This document shows positions 1-8,265 of a stretch of 64,000 nt of DNA, piece by piece (the stretch's first letter is position 1; the number at the start of each line of letters is the position of its first letter). Where the stretch lies: assembly GCF_000522985.1 (NCBI RefSeq), contig NZ_CP007128.1, positions 3,394,220 to 3,458,219 of the forward strand. Direction: 5' to 3'. The notes under the pieces were generated by a model, which saw only the letters and a list, made by a program, of their open reading frames with translations, made no database searches and was not told the origin of the DNA. The position numbers were made by a program, and so were the translations under genes. The stretch is from Gemmatirosa kalamazoonensis (GTDB taxonomy: Bacteria; Gemmatimonadota; Gemmatimonadetes; Gemmatimonadales; Gemmatimonadaceae).

Positions 1-864
1 GACGCCGCGGGCTTCCCGGTGCAGGGCCAGACCGTGACGTTCGCCATCGACTCGGCGAAGGCCGGGACGCTCACCGCGACGTCGGTGCAGACGAACGCGC
101 AGGGCCAGGCGAGCGTGCGACTCGACGCCGGCGCGGTGATCGACACCGCGGTCGTCACGGCGAACGTCGGCAACCTGAACGCGGTGGTGTTCATCGCCGT
201 CGTGCAGCAGAACGTTCCGACGATCGTGCGCGAGGTCCAGGGCAACGGCCAGTCGGCGACGGCGGGCACCATGGTCGGCATCAACCCGACGGTCGAGGTG
301 CGCGACGCGAACGGCAGGCCGGTGGCGGGCGTGCTGGTGAACTTCCAGGTGAACCCGGGGAACCAGGGCGCCGGCCTCCTGCCGCTCAGCAATGACGTGA
401 TCCCGATCAACAACGGCTTCTCGGTGCCGACGGACGTGAACGGGCGCGCGGCCGTGGGCTGGCAGCTCGGTGGCGCGCCGGGGCAGAACATCCTGAACGC
501 GACCGTCTCCGCCCCCAGCATCACGAACAACCCGATCGTGTTCACGGCGACGGGTACGGCGATCCCGACGTCGGCGGTCGTCACCATCTTCGCGGGCGAC
601 GCGCAGACGGCGCCGGCCGGGACGCTGGTGCCGACGCAGCCGGCCGTGCTCGTGAAGAACGCGGCGGGTCAGCCGCTCGCCGGCGTGACGGTGCAGTTCA
701 TCCCGAACGGCAACGGCACCGTCTCGAACCCGACCGCGCAGACCGACGCGAACGGTATCGCGCGCATCTCGTGGCGCCTGAGCACGCAGCCCGGCCCGAA
801 CTCGCTCTCGGCGTCGGTCGTGGGCCTCGGCGTCGGCGTGGTGTTCAACGCGATCGGCCAGTAA
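1..864 (+). CDS. Surface protein with bacterial Ig-like (Big_1/invasin-type) repeats, 3' part only
   Basis: The reading frame is open at base 1, so the start and any signal peptide lie outside the window; 287 codons are visible and the stop is TAA at 862-864. Three Ig-like units can be seen, each with the alternating hydrophobic strands and the invasin Big_1 pattern 'V.V.DA.G.PVAGV.V.F' followed by 'T...G.A...W.L...G.N.L.A.V'; units two and three begin near bases 270 and 590. Big_1 domains stack into rods that project adhesins or structural domains from the outer surface. The protein ends directly after the last unit, with no membrane anchor or sorting motif, so the anchoring part must be upstream. 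Adhesin or structural surface role is inferred. Confidence 0.8.
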   Translation, partial: DAAGFPVQGQTVTFAIDSAKAGTLTATSVQTNAQGQASVRLDAGAVIDTAVVTANVGNLNAVVFIAVVQQNVPTIVREVQGNGQSATAGTMVGINPTVEVRDANGRPVAGVLVNFQVNPGNQGAGLLPLSNDVIPINNGFSVPTDVNGRAAVGWQLGGAPGQNILNATVSAPSITNNPIVFTATGTAIPTSAVVTIFAGDAQTAPAGTLVPTQPAVLVKNAAGQPLAGVTVQFIPNGNGTVSNPTAQTDANGIARISWRLSTQPGPNSLSASVVGLGVGVVFNAIGQ

Positions 865-883
865 GCTCGCAGTCGTGCTCGAC

Positions 884-917
884 GCGCGGGCCCGGAGCGA
901 TCGCTCCGGGCCCGCGC
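884..917. terminator. 34-bp perfect palindrome, probable transcription terminator
   Basis: Bases 884-900 and 901-917 are exact reverse complements (17-bp arms, GCGCGGGCCC...), starting 19 bases after the stop codon of the Big_1 gene and ending 38 bases before yajQ. No T-run follows, as is common in very GC-rich genomes, so termination may be intrinsic without a tract, or this may only protect the 3' end. Confidence 0.6.
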
Positions 918-955
918 TCACGTGCTCCCCTCACACGTCCACCGGGTACGCTCCG

Positions 956-1456
956 ATGGCCCAGCTCTCGTCGTTCGACGTCACGACCGGCGTCGATCTC
1001 CAGGAAGTGGACAACGCCGTGAACCAGGCGCAGAAGGAGATCGCGCAGCGATACGACTTCAAGGGATCGCGCGCCGAGATCGATTTCCGCCGCGGCGAGG
1101 AGCTGCTCGCGCTGACGGCGGACAGCGAGTTCCAGATGACCGCGCTGTTCGACGTGCTGCAGTCGAAGCTGATTCGCCGCGGCGTACCGGTGAAGAACCT
1201 CGACATCGGCGAGATCAAGCAGGCGGGCGGCGACACCGTACGCCGCGAAATCAAGCTGAAGACCGCGCTCGATTCGGAGACCGCGCGCAAGGTCGCCGCG
1301 GACATCAAGGCCGCGAAGCTGAAGAAGGTGCAGGCGGCGATCCAGGGCGATCAGGTGCGCGTCAGCGCGCCGTCGCGCGACGAGCTGCAGGAAGCGATCG
1401 CGGTGCTGCGGAAGGGCGACTACGGCGTGGAGCTGAAGTTCGGGAACTATCGATGA
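956..1456 (+). CDS. yajQ: YajQ family nucleotide-binding (cyclic di-GMP effector) protein
   Basis: 166 residues, the usual YajQ length (about 163). The start ATG at 956 is chosen because family members begin 'M...SSFDV', as here (MAQLSSFDVTTGVDLQEVDN); upstream in-frame codons read through the palindrome. Conserved family features are visible: AVNQAQKEIAQRYDFKGS near residue 22 and the C-terminal FGNYR. YajQ proteins have two ferredoxin-like RNP folds; Xanthomonas and Pseudomonas members bind cyclic di-GMP and act through transcription partners, with additional reported nucleic-acid binding. Its stop codon overlaps the start of the downstream lipoprotein gene (ATGA at 1453-1456), so the two are likely translated together. 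Confidence 0.93.
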   Translation: MAQLSSFDVTTGVDLQEVDNAVNQAQKEIAQRYDFKGSRAEIDFRRGEELLALTADSEFQMTALFDVLQSKLIRRGVPVKNLDIGEIKQAGGDTVRREIKLKTALDSETARKVAADIKAAKLKKVQAAIQGDQVRVSAPSRDELQEAIAVLRKGDYGVELKFGNYR

Positions 1457-2148
1457 TGCGCCGGGTGGTCACATCGCTCGTGCTGCTCACCGCCATCGGC
1501 TGCGGGAGCGACGAGCCGGTCGTGGTGACGAAGGGTCCATCGTTCACCGTGGACCCGACGTCGGTGCGGGTCGGCATCGGACAGACGCAGCGAGTGACGG
1601 TGCACGGTTTCGGTGGCGAATCGATCGCGCTCGCGTTCCGGTCCGCGGATTCGTGCGTCGCGCAGGTCACGACGGATGGAGTGGTCCTCGGCGTCGGCGC
1701 GGGCATCACGACGCTGAACATCGATGTCGTGCACGGCGGTCAGCGCATTCCGGTGACGCTGCCGGTCACCGTCGCGGAGCTCGCGGTCCTGCGCCTAACG
1801 ATCCAGTCGATCACCACCGGATCGCCGCCGACCGCGGTGGACCTCGCGGCGGTGCGCGGCCTGGTGACGGTGACGGCGAACGTCGATCCGACGACGTTCG
1901 CGACCGTCGAGCTGCGGCTCGCGGGCCGCTCCGTCGAGACACGGCCGGTGCCGCAGGCTGCACCAGACGCTCCGGTCGCACCGGTGGTGTTCACCGTGAA
2001 CACCGCGGCGCGCGACGCGGCCGGGGCGCCGCTGTACCCGAACGGCCCGCAGCAGCTGCAGCTCGTCGGCACGCGCTCGCCGCCGGCGCCGGGCTGCGCG
2101 CCGCGGACCGGGTCGATCGTGCAGGCGCTGACGCTCGCGAACCCGTGA
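1453..2148 (+). CDS. Lipoprotein with a Big_2-like Ig domain
   Basis: 231 residues from ATG 1453, which overlaps the yajQ stop; ATG 1456 is an equally possible start. The N-terminus is a lipoprotein signal (MMRRVVTSLVLLTAIGC) with lipobox Cys17. Residues about 30-115 resemble a Big_2 domain: 'F.V.P.S..V..GQT..V.V', a substitution-like 'SCVAQVTTDGVVLGVGAG.T', and a closing V-T-V strand. The rest (about 120-231) is a second beta-rich segment with no recognisable family and two cysteines near the C-terminus. Anchored to the cell envelope, substrate or partner unknown. The following 90 bases hold the rimO promoter. Confidence 0.7.
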   Translation: MMRRVVTSLVLLTAIGCGSDEPVVVTKGPSFTVDPTSVRVGIGQTQRVTVHGFGGESIALAFRSADSCVAQVTTDGVVLGVGAGITTLNIDVVHGGQRIPVTLPVTVAELAVLRLTIQSITTGSPPTAVDLAAVRGLVTVTANVDPTTFATVELRLAGRSVETRPVPQAAPDAPVAPVVFTVNTAARDAAGAPLYPNGPQQLQLVGTRSPPAPGCAPRTGSIVQALTLANP

Positions 2149-2158
2149 CGGCGGTCGG

Positions 2159-2187
2159 TTGAGGGATCGGGAACGTTCGGCTAAGTT
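2159..2187 (+). promoter_or_regulatory. Candidate sigma-70-type promoter for rimO
   Basis: TTGAGG at 2159-2164 and TAAGTT at 2182-2187 are separated by exactly 17 bases, in an AT-richer patch of an otherwise GC-rich region, about 55 bases before the GTG start of rimO. No other pair with good spacing is visible in this gap. Called from sequence pattern alone. Confidence 0.5.
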
Positions 2188-2241
2188 GCGGAGTAGCAAG
2201 CAGTTCTGCGTGTCACCGCCGTTCCTCGAGCCACCTCCGTC

Positions 2242-3633
2242 GTGAAAGTCGCTCTCGTCACCCTCGGCTGCGACAAGAACACCGTCGACAGCGAGCGCTA
2301 TCTCGCCCAGCTCGTCGCGCACGGCGCGCAGCCGACCGACGATCTGGAGGCGGCCGAGGTGATCCTCGTGAACACGTGCGGCTTCATCGACGCGGCGAAG
2401 CAGGAGTCGATAGACGCCATCGTCGACGCGGGGCGGCTCAAGGTGGACGGCGCGTGTCAGGCCGTGGTCGCGGTGGGCTGCATGGTGCAGCGGCACAAGA
2501 GCGAGCTGGCCGAGGCGCTGCCGGAGGTCGACCTGTTCCTCGGCGCGTCGGAGGTCGATCGCCTGATCCCGGAGCTCGCGGCGCGCGGCGTGGTGTCGCC
2601 CGACCCGCTGGTCGCACATCCCGGCGTGCGGCTGTTCGCCGGCGAGCTGCCGCACGTGCGCTACCTCAAGGTGAGCGAGGGGTGCGATCACGGGTGCGCG
2701 TTCTGCGCGATCCCGCTCATGCGCGGGCGCCATCGCTCGTTCTCGCTCGACGAGATCGTGCGCGAGGCGCAGCTGCTGGAGCTGCAGGGCGCGCGCGAGG
2801 TGAACCTCGTGGCGCAGGATCTCGCGCACTACGGGCGCGACCGCCGCGACGGCACGCGGCTACCCGAGCTGCTCGAGGCGCTCGTGCGCGAGACGTCGAT
2901 TCCGTGGATCCGCAATCTCTACCTGTACTCGACGGGGATCACGCCGCGGCTGCTCGAGGTGATCGCGGCGAACCCGCGCATCCTGCGCTACCTCGACATG
3001 CCGATGCAGCACGCGTCGGACGCGGTGCTGGAGCGCATGCGCCGCCCCGAGCGGCAGCGCACGATCCGCGAGAAAGTCGCGCGCTTCCGCGCCGCCGTGC
3101 CCGACCTCGCGATCCGCACGACGTGCATCGTCGGCTTCCCGGGCGAGACCGAGGCCGACTTCCAGCAGCTGCTCGACTTCCTCGAGGAGATCCGCTTCGA
3201 TCGCGTCGGCGCGTTCACGTACTCGCCGCAGGAGGGCACGCGCGCGTACGCGATGGTCGACGACGTGCCGGAGGCGATCAAGCGCGAGCGCCTCGAGCGC
3301 CTAACGGATCTGCAGCGCGCGATCACGGCGGAGCGCTACGAGGAGTACGCGGGACGCACGACGACGCTGCTCGTCGACCGCGCGGCCGCGGACGGCGAGC
3401 CCGCGCAGGCGCGCGCGCCGTGGCAGGCGGACGACGTGGACGGCGTGACGTGGCTCGACACCGATGCCGCCGCGGGCTCGTTCGTGGAAGCGCGGATCGA
3501 CGAGGTGGCGGACGACTACGACTTCGTGGCGACGCCGTTGCGCGTGGTGTCGGCATGGTCCGCGCGCCGACCGGGCCGCAGGCGCGCGCTGCCGACGATC
3601 GCGTTGCCGACGGTCGGGAGCTACGGTCGATAA
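2242..3633 (+). CDS. rimO: Ribosomal protein S12 (Asp) methylthiotransferase RimO
   Basis: 463 residues, GTG start. It is a radical-SAM methylthiotransferase that adds a methylthio group to the conserved aspartate of ribosomal protein S12, using two [4Fe-4S] clusters. The N-terminal UPF0004 domain carries the auxiliary-cluster cysteines C10 (in GCDKNTVDSE, the RimO version of GCPKN-VDSE), C46 (NTCGF) and C80 (VGCM). The radical-SAM cluster motif CxxxCxxC is C148/C152/C155 (CDHGCAFC). 'YLYS' and the RRP..R block of the TIM barrel follow, and a C-terminal TRAM-like domain lies at about 375-440. MiaB is excluded by the motif variant. No Shine-Dalgarno is obvious before the GTG. Confidence 0.93.
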   Translation: MKVALVTLGCDKNTVDSERYLAQLVAHGAQPTDDLEAAEVILVNTCGFIDAAKQESIDAIVDAGRLKVDGACQAVVAVGCMVQRHKSELAEALPEVDLFLGASEVDRLIPELAARGVVSPDPLVAHPGVRLFAGELPHVRYLKVSEGCDHGCAFCAIPLMRGRHRSFSLDEIVREAQLLELQGAREVNLVAQDLAHYGRDRRDGTRLPELLEALVRETSIPWIRNLYLYSTGITPRLLEVIAANPRILRYLDMPMQHASDAVLERMRRPERQRTIREKVARFRAAVPDLAIRTTCIVGFPGETEADFQQLLDFLEEIRFDRVGAFTYSPQEGTRAYAMVDDVPEAIKRERLERLTDLQRAITAERYEEYAGRTTTLLVDRAAADGEPAQARAPWQADDVDGVTWLDTDAAAGSFVEARIDEVADDYDFVATPLRVVSAWSARRPGRRRALPTIALPTVGSYGR

Positions 3634-3688
3634 GCCCGGAGTCGGCGCGCACGCACCACGGGCCACACGCGAACCCGGAGACGCTCGG

Positions 3689-5020
3689 ATGCAGTGGACG
3701 CGGAACGTGGGCCGGGCGCTGACCGCGGCGACGTTAGGCGCCGTGCTGGCGATGGCGTGTGCGCAGCGCGCCGGGCCGCGGGCCTCACGCCCGACGCCGC
3801 CGCGCAGCTCGGCGGGTGGCGAGGTGGCGGCGTTGCTCAACGGACGCGTGGCGCGCGTGGCGCTCGCCACCGGCGCGACGCTCCCCGTGTTCGGTGGCAC
3901 CGGCGAGTGGCGCGTGTTCGGCGAGGACGCGCGCTCGCCGCTCGCGCGCGTGAGCGGGGGCATGGAGTGGCGCGTGGAGCGGCGCGGGCTGCAGCTGCGC
4001 GCGGTGGGCCCCGACGGCGCGACGCCGTGGCGCGACGGGCCGCTGGTCGCGCGCGCGACGACGTCCGACGGCTATCTCACGTTCAACGGCCGGCGCTGGC
4101 GCGGCGAGCTGTGGGCGCACGCGACGAACGCGGGCATCGCGGTCGTGAATCGCGTCGCGGTGGAGGACTATCTGCGCGGCGTGGTGCCGCTGGAGCTCGA
4201 CGCGCCCGCACCGGCGGATGCCGCGGCGCTGCAGGCGCAGGCCGTGGCGGCGCGCAGCTACGTGTACAGCCGCCTGCCCGAGTTCGAGCCGCGCGACGTC
4301 GCGATCCGTCAGGCCGCGCTGCCGTACGACCTGCGCGCGACGACGAGCGACCAGGTGTACGGCGGCGTCGACGCCGAGCGTGCCGCGGCCGATCGCGCGG
4401 TTGCGAGCACGACGGGGCTCGTCATCCGCTATGCGGGCGCCGTGGTGTCGGCGCCGTATCACTCGTCGTGCGGCGGCAGCACCGCGGATCCCGACGAGCT
4501 GTGGCAGTCGGAGAACGAGCCATGGCTGCGGCGCGTGAGCGATCGCATCCCGGGCACGGATCGCTATTACTGCGACATCGCGCCGCGCTTCCGGTGGACG
4601 CGCACGTGGGACGAGGCGACGCTGCGCGGCGTGCTCGATCGCTACCTGCGCGCGGGCAGCGGTGCACGCGTGCCGGTGGGCGCCGTGCGCGACGTCGCGG
4701 TGTCGTCGCGCACGGCCAGCGGCCGGGTCGGCGTGCTGTCGATCGCGACGGACGGAGGACGCGCGCTGCTGCGCGGCAACGACATTCGCTTCGCCGTGCG
4801 CTCGGTCGGTGGCGATATCCTGCCGAGCACCTATTTTTCCGTCGACGCGGAGCGGGGCGCGGACGGGCGCCTCGCGCGCCTGACGATTCGCGGAAATGGC
4901 AACGGTCACGGAGTGGGGATGTGTCAGTGGGGCGCCGTCGGGCGCGCGCGTGCCGGCCAGGACTTCCGCGCGATCCTGCGGGCGTACTTCCCGGGCGCGA
5001 CGGTGGAGCGCGCGGAATGA
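3689..5020 (+). CDS. SpoIID/LytB-domain lipoprotein
   Basis: 443 residues from ATG 3689. The N-terminus is a lipoprotein signal with lipobox LAMAC (Cys24). Residues about 155-440 form a SpoIID/LytB (amidase enhancer) domain: VEDYLRGVVPLE, AQAVAARSYVYS, YHSSCGGSTAD and the C-terminal GNGNGHGVGMCQWGA. In Bacillus, SpoIID is a lytic transglycosylase that cuts denuded peptidoglycan, and LytB stimulates an amidase; in non-sporulating phyla such proteins are presumed cell-wall remodelling factors. The protein lacks the extra wall-binding repeats of LytB. Its last codons overlap the beginning of the next gene's leader; both are probably co-transcribed from upstream. Confidence 0.85.
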   Translation: MQWTRNVGRALTAATLGAVLAMACAQRAGPRASRPTPPRSSAGGEVAALLNGRVARVALATGATLPVFGGTGEWRVFGEDARSPLARVSGGMEWRVERRGLQLRAVGPDGATPWRDGPLVARATTSDGYLTFNGRRWRGELWAHATNAGIAVVNRVAVEDYLRGVVPLELDAPAPADAAALQAQAVAARSYVYSRLPEFEPRDVAIRQAALPYDLRATTSDQVYGGVDAERAAADRAVASTTGLVIRYAGAVVSAPYHSSCGGSTADPDELWQSENEPWLRRVSDRIPGTDRYYCDIAPRFRWTRTWDEATLRGVLDRYLRAGSGARVPVGAVRDVAVSSRTASGRVGVLSIATDGGRALLRGNDIRFAVRSVGGDILPSTYFSVDAERGADGRLARLTIRGNGNGHGVGMCQWGAVGRARAGQDFRAILRAYFPGATVERAE

Positions 5021-5027
5021 GGCGCGC

Positions 5028-5921
5028 GTGACGCGCGCGACGCGTGCGACGCACGGGGCTCGCGGGGCTCGCGGGGCTCGGGCGCGCGCGTGGGGTCTCG
5101 TCGTCGGTGTGCCCGTCGCGTGCGCGACGCTCGGCGCGCGCGGTGCGGCCGCGCAGGTGCCGACGCCCTCGACGCCACGGCGCGACACGATCCCCCGACG
5201 CGACTCCCTCCCGCGCCGCGACTCGCTGCCGATCGCGCCGTCGGACTCCGCGATGCGCGACAGCATCCTGACGCGGATCCTCGCCGAGGACTCGGCGCGC
5301 GCGGCGCGACCCGCGGCGTTCTCGCTGTTTGGACTGGACCGGATGCGCCTGCAGACCGCCGGGATCACGTTCGGGTGGGCGTGGCCGGGCCAGGCGATCG
5401 GCACGCGCGTGTACTCGCTGCACGCCGACTACGGCGAGATCTATCCCGGCGTGCGCGTGCTGTTCGTGTCGTCGTACTGGGCGACGCGCTACACCGACGC
5501 CGAGGTGGCGCGGCTCGCGCGCGAGGTGCAGCGGGTGGTCACGCCGTCGCGCGCGGACACGCTGCGACTCGGCCGCATCCGCGTGGCGGATCTCTCCGCG
5601 GGACCGGACGTGCGGTGGGAGCCGGGGCTCGCGCGCCGGGCGCGCCGGCTGCTGCCGCGCATCATGACGCCGTGGGTGAGCGGCGGCATCGCCGCGCATC
5701 TCGTGAACGTGGACGGAGCGCCGGTGAGCGGTACGTTCATCGAGCGCGCGCTGGACGCGGCGTCGTTAGGCATCAGCGCCGCGGTGGGCCTCGACGTGCA
5801 TCTGCTGCCCAACGTGCAGCTCACGGGACAGTCGCGGTACGATTTCGTCGGCACGGTGCGCTACGGCTCTCTCCGCGTGGGCGGCGCGTTCGTGTTCGGG
5901 CCGTTGGCGAGAGGGGGCTGA
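5028..5921 (+). CDS. Unknown secreted protein with repeat-derived N-terminus
   Basis: 297 residues if translation begins at GTG 5028, eight bases after the previous stop. I do not recognise the family. The first 40 residues are Arg/Ala/Gly-rich (including GARGARGAR, encoded by a 9-bp tandem repeat) and run into a hydrophobic stretch ending GAAAQ, a plausible signal-peptide cleavage site. A tandem 'RRDSLP' segment follows (residues about 50-65). The rest has alternating aromatic and small residues and ends with strands such as VRYGSLRVGGAFVFGP, suggesting an outer-membrane or periplasmic beta protein. The true start could be slightly downstream of the repeat. Confidence 0.5.
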   Translation: MTRATRATHGARGARGARARAWGLVVGVPVACATLGARGAAAQVPTPSTPRRDTIPRRDSLPRRDSLPIAPSDSAMRDSILTRILAEDSARAARPAAFSLFGLDRMRLQTAGITFGWAWPGQAIGTRVYSLHADYGEIYPGVRVLFVSSYWATRYTDAEVARLAREVQRVVTPSRADTLRLGRIRVADLSAGPDVRWEPGLARRARRLLPRIMTPWVSGGIAAHLVNVDGAPVSGTFIERALDAASLGISAAVGLDVHLLPNVQLTGQSRYDFVGTVRYGSLRVGGAFVFGPLARGG

Positions 5922-5923
5922 GC

Positions 5924-6925
5924 ATGACGGACGCGCTGCGGCTGGCGGTGGTGGGGACCGGTGCCATCGCGCAGGTCGCGCACATCCCCGTGCTGGCGAA
6001 GATGCGTGGCGCGCGGCTGGTGGCGCTGTGCGACAACGACGCCGCGAAGGCGCGCGCGCTCGCCGATCGGTTCGACGTGCCCGACGTGTACACGGATCTC
6101 GAGGAGCTGCTGGACTCGGACACCCTCGACGCGATCGTGCTCGCGACGCCGAACCACCTGCACGAGCCGCACGCGCTCAGCGCGCTTCGCGCGGGGCTGC
6201 ACGTGCTGTGCGAGCGGCCGCTGGCGATGACGGCCCGCGGCGTGGAGCGCGTGCTGAGCGCAGCGCAGAAGAGCGGCCGTCGTGTCGTGGTCGGCAACAA
6301 CCACCGGTTCCGCAGCGACGTGCAGGCGCTCGAGCGGTACATCGTGAACGGGGAGCTCGGCAAGGTGGAAGCGGTGCGCGCCGGCGTGTACGCGCCGCGT
6401 CCGCCGCAGGGATGGCGGCAGCGTCGCGCGGAAGCGGGCGGCGGCGCGTTCCTCGAGCACGGCTTCCCGCTCCTCGATCTCGCGCTGTGGCTGTCGGACT
6501 TTCCGGAGCCCGAGCGCGTCGGCGCATACATGCGGCGTGGGCGCGGCGCGAACGCGATCGAGGACACGATGCTGGTCGGCCTGGAGCTGGCCGGCGACGT
6601 GTCGTTCGGGCTCGACGTGTCGTGGTCGTACGTCGGCGACGAGGAGCGGTCGTGGTTCGAGGTGATGCTGTCGCGCGGGAGCGCGCGCCTCGCGCCGCTG
6701 CGCGTGGTGAAGGAGCTGAACGGGCGCGCGGTCGACGTGTCGCCGTCGGGCGCCGCGGCGCGCGAGAGCCCGTTCCTGCAGTCGTATCGCGCGCAGCTCG
6801 CGCACTTCGTCGCCGTGGCGACGGGTACGACGCCGTACGAGGCGCCCACCGACCAGGTGCGCGTGATGCGCGTGCTGGAGGCGATCTACAAGGCGGCCGA
6901 CGAGCGGCGCGAGATCCGACTGTGA
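5924..6925 (+). CDS. Gfo/Idh/MocA family NAD(P)-dependent oxidoreductase
   Basis: 333 residues; ATG 5924 follows a purine-rich GAGAGGGGG and lies two bases past the previous stop. The N-terminal Rossmann fold has GTGAIAQ (residues about 10-16), the family's 'ATPNHLHEPHA' and CERPLA in place of the usual EKP(L). The C-terminal domain has GGGAFLEHG. Family members reduce or oxidise sugars and related polyols. Oddity: where the family normally has D-x-G-x-H (catalytic His), this protein reads E-H-G-F-P, so the usual histidine is missing; activity may be altered or lost. It ends in a TGA overlapping the GTG of the next gene. Confidence 0.83.
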   Translation: MTDALRLAVVGTGAIAQVAHIPVLAKMRGARLVALCDNDAAKARALADRFDVPDVYTDLEELLDSDTLDAIVLATPNHLHEPHALSALRAGLHVLCERPLAMTARGVERVLSAAQKSGRRVVVGNNHRFRSDVQALERYIVNGELGKVEAVRAGVYAPRPPQGWRQRRAEAGGGAFLEHGFPLLDLALWLSDFPEPERVGAYMRRGRGANAIEDTMLVGLELAGDVSFGLDVSWSYVGDEERSWFEVMLSRGSARLAPLRVVKELNGRAVDVSPSGAAARESPFLQSYRAQLAHFVAVATGTTPYEAPTDQVRVMRVLEAIYKAADERREIRL

Positions 6926-8265
6926 GTCTGCTCCGCCGCCTGACGACGGCGCTCGCCGTCGCGTGCTGCACGCGCGCGGCCGTCGCGCAGACGCCGCCGA
7001 CACTCCCGCAGCGACCGCTGCTCTCCGCGCCGGCGCCGGGGCCGCAGCAGCGCATGCAGGCCGGGCAGGGCGCCCAGAGCGCTCCGCCCGCGGTGGCCGA
7101 GCCGGGGAGCGAGCTGCGGGTGATGCTGCTCACGGTCGGCGCGGGGAGCGCGGTGTGGGAGCGGTTCGGGCACAACGCGATCTGGATCTCCGATCCGCGG
7201 CGCGGGATCGACGTCGCCTACAACTGGGGGATGTTCGACTTCAACCAGCCGCGGTTCCTCCAGCGGTTCCTCACGGGCGACACGCGCTACTGGATGGAGG
7301 GGTTCGACGCGAACGCGCTGGTGGAGCACTATGCGCGGGAGGAGAACCGCTCCGTGTGGGCGCAGGAGCTGAACCTGACGCCCGCGCAGCGGCTCGCGCT
7401 GCTGCAGTACATCGAGTGGAACGCGCGCGAGGAGAACAAGTTCTACCGGTACGACTACTACCTCGACAACTGCTCGACCCGCGTCCGCGACGCGCTCGAC
7501 CGCGCTCTCGGCGGCGCGATCCGCCGCGCGACCGCGACGCGACTCACCGGCACGACGTACCGCTCGCACACGCGCCGCCTAACGGACGGCGATCCCGCCG
7601 TGTACACCGGGATCCAGCTGGCGCTCGGCCGGCCGGCCGACCGCGAGCTCACGGCCTGGGAGGAATCGTTTCTGCCCGTGCGGCTCATGCGCCACCTGCG
7701 CGGGGTGCGCGTCACGATGCCGGACGGGTCGAGCGCGCCGCTCGTGCTGCAGGAGCGACAGCTCTACGCGGCGACGAGGGCTCCCGAGCCGGAACGCCCG
7801 ACATCGCACCTGCTCGCCTACCTGCTCGGCGGCCTCGCGCTCGGCGCAACGCTCGCGGTGCTCGGGCGCGCCAGCGCGGCCGGGCGGCGCGGGGCCGATG
7901 CGGGCTTCGGCGTCGTGGCGGGCGTGTGGACGCTGGTCGCGGGCCTCGCCGGCACCGCGGTGCTTCTCGCGGGGACGGTCACGCGGCACGTGTTCATGGG
8001 ACGCAACCTGAACCTCGGGGCGTTCAGCCCGCTCGTGCTCATCGCGCTGGTGCTCGTCGTTCCCGCTGTGGGCAGCCGGCTGCGGGCGACGCGCGCGCGC
8101 TGGGCCGGGCGCGCCGAGCGGGTCGCGGCGCTGCTGCTCGCGCTGAGCGTGGTCGGGTGGCTCGTCGCGTTAGGCGTGGGGCAGAAGAGCGGGGAGATCT
8201 TCGCGCTCGCGCTGCCCGCGCACACGGGGCTGTGGTGGGGGCTGCGGCGCATGTCCCGCGCATGA
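6922..8265 (+). CDS. DUF4105 (Lnb N-terminal-like) periplasmic/membrane protein
   Basis: 447 residues; GTG 6922 overlaps the preceding stop. Signal peptide of about 23 residues ending VAQ, a Pro/Gln-rich linker, then a DUF4105-type domain (about 65-290) with the hallmark NKFYRYDYYLDNCSTRVRD region near residue 173-190, containing the conserved Cys and nearby Arg/Asp. About five hydrophobic helices follow (about 300-447). DUF4105 is related to the N-terminal domain of lacto-N-biosidase LnbX-type proteins and to papain-like NlpC-fold enzymes; the Cys in DNCSTR could be catalytic. Function in bacteria of this type is unknown. It is translationally coupled to hyuA (ATGA at 8262-8265). Confidence 0.75.
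   Translation: MSLLRRLTTALAVACCTRAAVAQTPPTLPQRPLLSAPAPGPQQRMQAGQGAQSAPPAVAEPGSELRVMLLTVGAGSAVWERFGHNAIWISDPRRGIDVAYNWGMFDFNQPRFLQRFLTGDTRYWMEGFDANALVEHYAREENRSVWAQELNLTPAQRLALLQYIEWNAREENKFYRYDYYLDNCSTRVRDALDRALGGAIRRATATRLTGTTYRSHTRRLTDGDPAVYTGIQLALGRPADRELTAWEESFLPVRLMRHLRGVRVTMPDGSSAPLVLQERQLYAATRAPEPERPTSHLLAYLLGGLALGATLAVLGRASAAGRRGADAGFGVVAGVWTLVAGLAGTAVLLAGTVTRHVFMGRNLNLGAFSPLVLIALVLVVPAVGSRLRATRARWAGRAERVAALLLALSVVGWLVALGVGQKSGEIFALALPAHTGLWWGLRRMSRA

Noticed and set aside
1795-2829. Long minus-strand reading frame opposite the lipoprotein and rimO
   Set aside because: Shadow of high GC3 genes; product is Arg/His-rich with no family pattern and overlaps rimO, which is certain.
3785-5404. 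539-residue minus-strand frame opposite the SpoIID-like gene
   Set aside because: Low-complexity Arg/Ala/His composition typical of antisense to GC-rich genes; the plus-strand gene has clear motifs.
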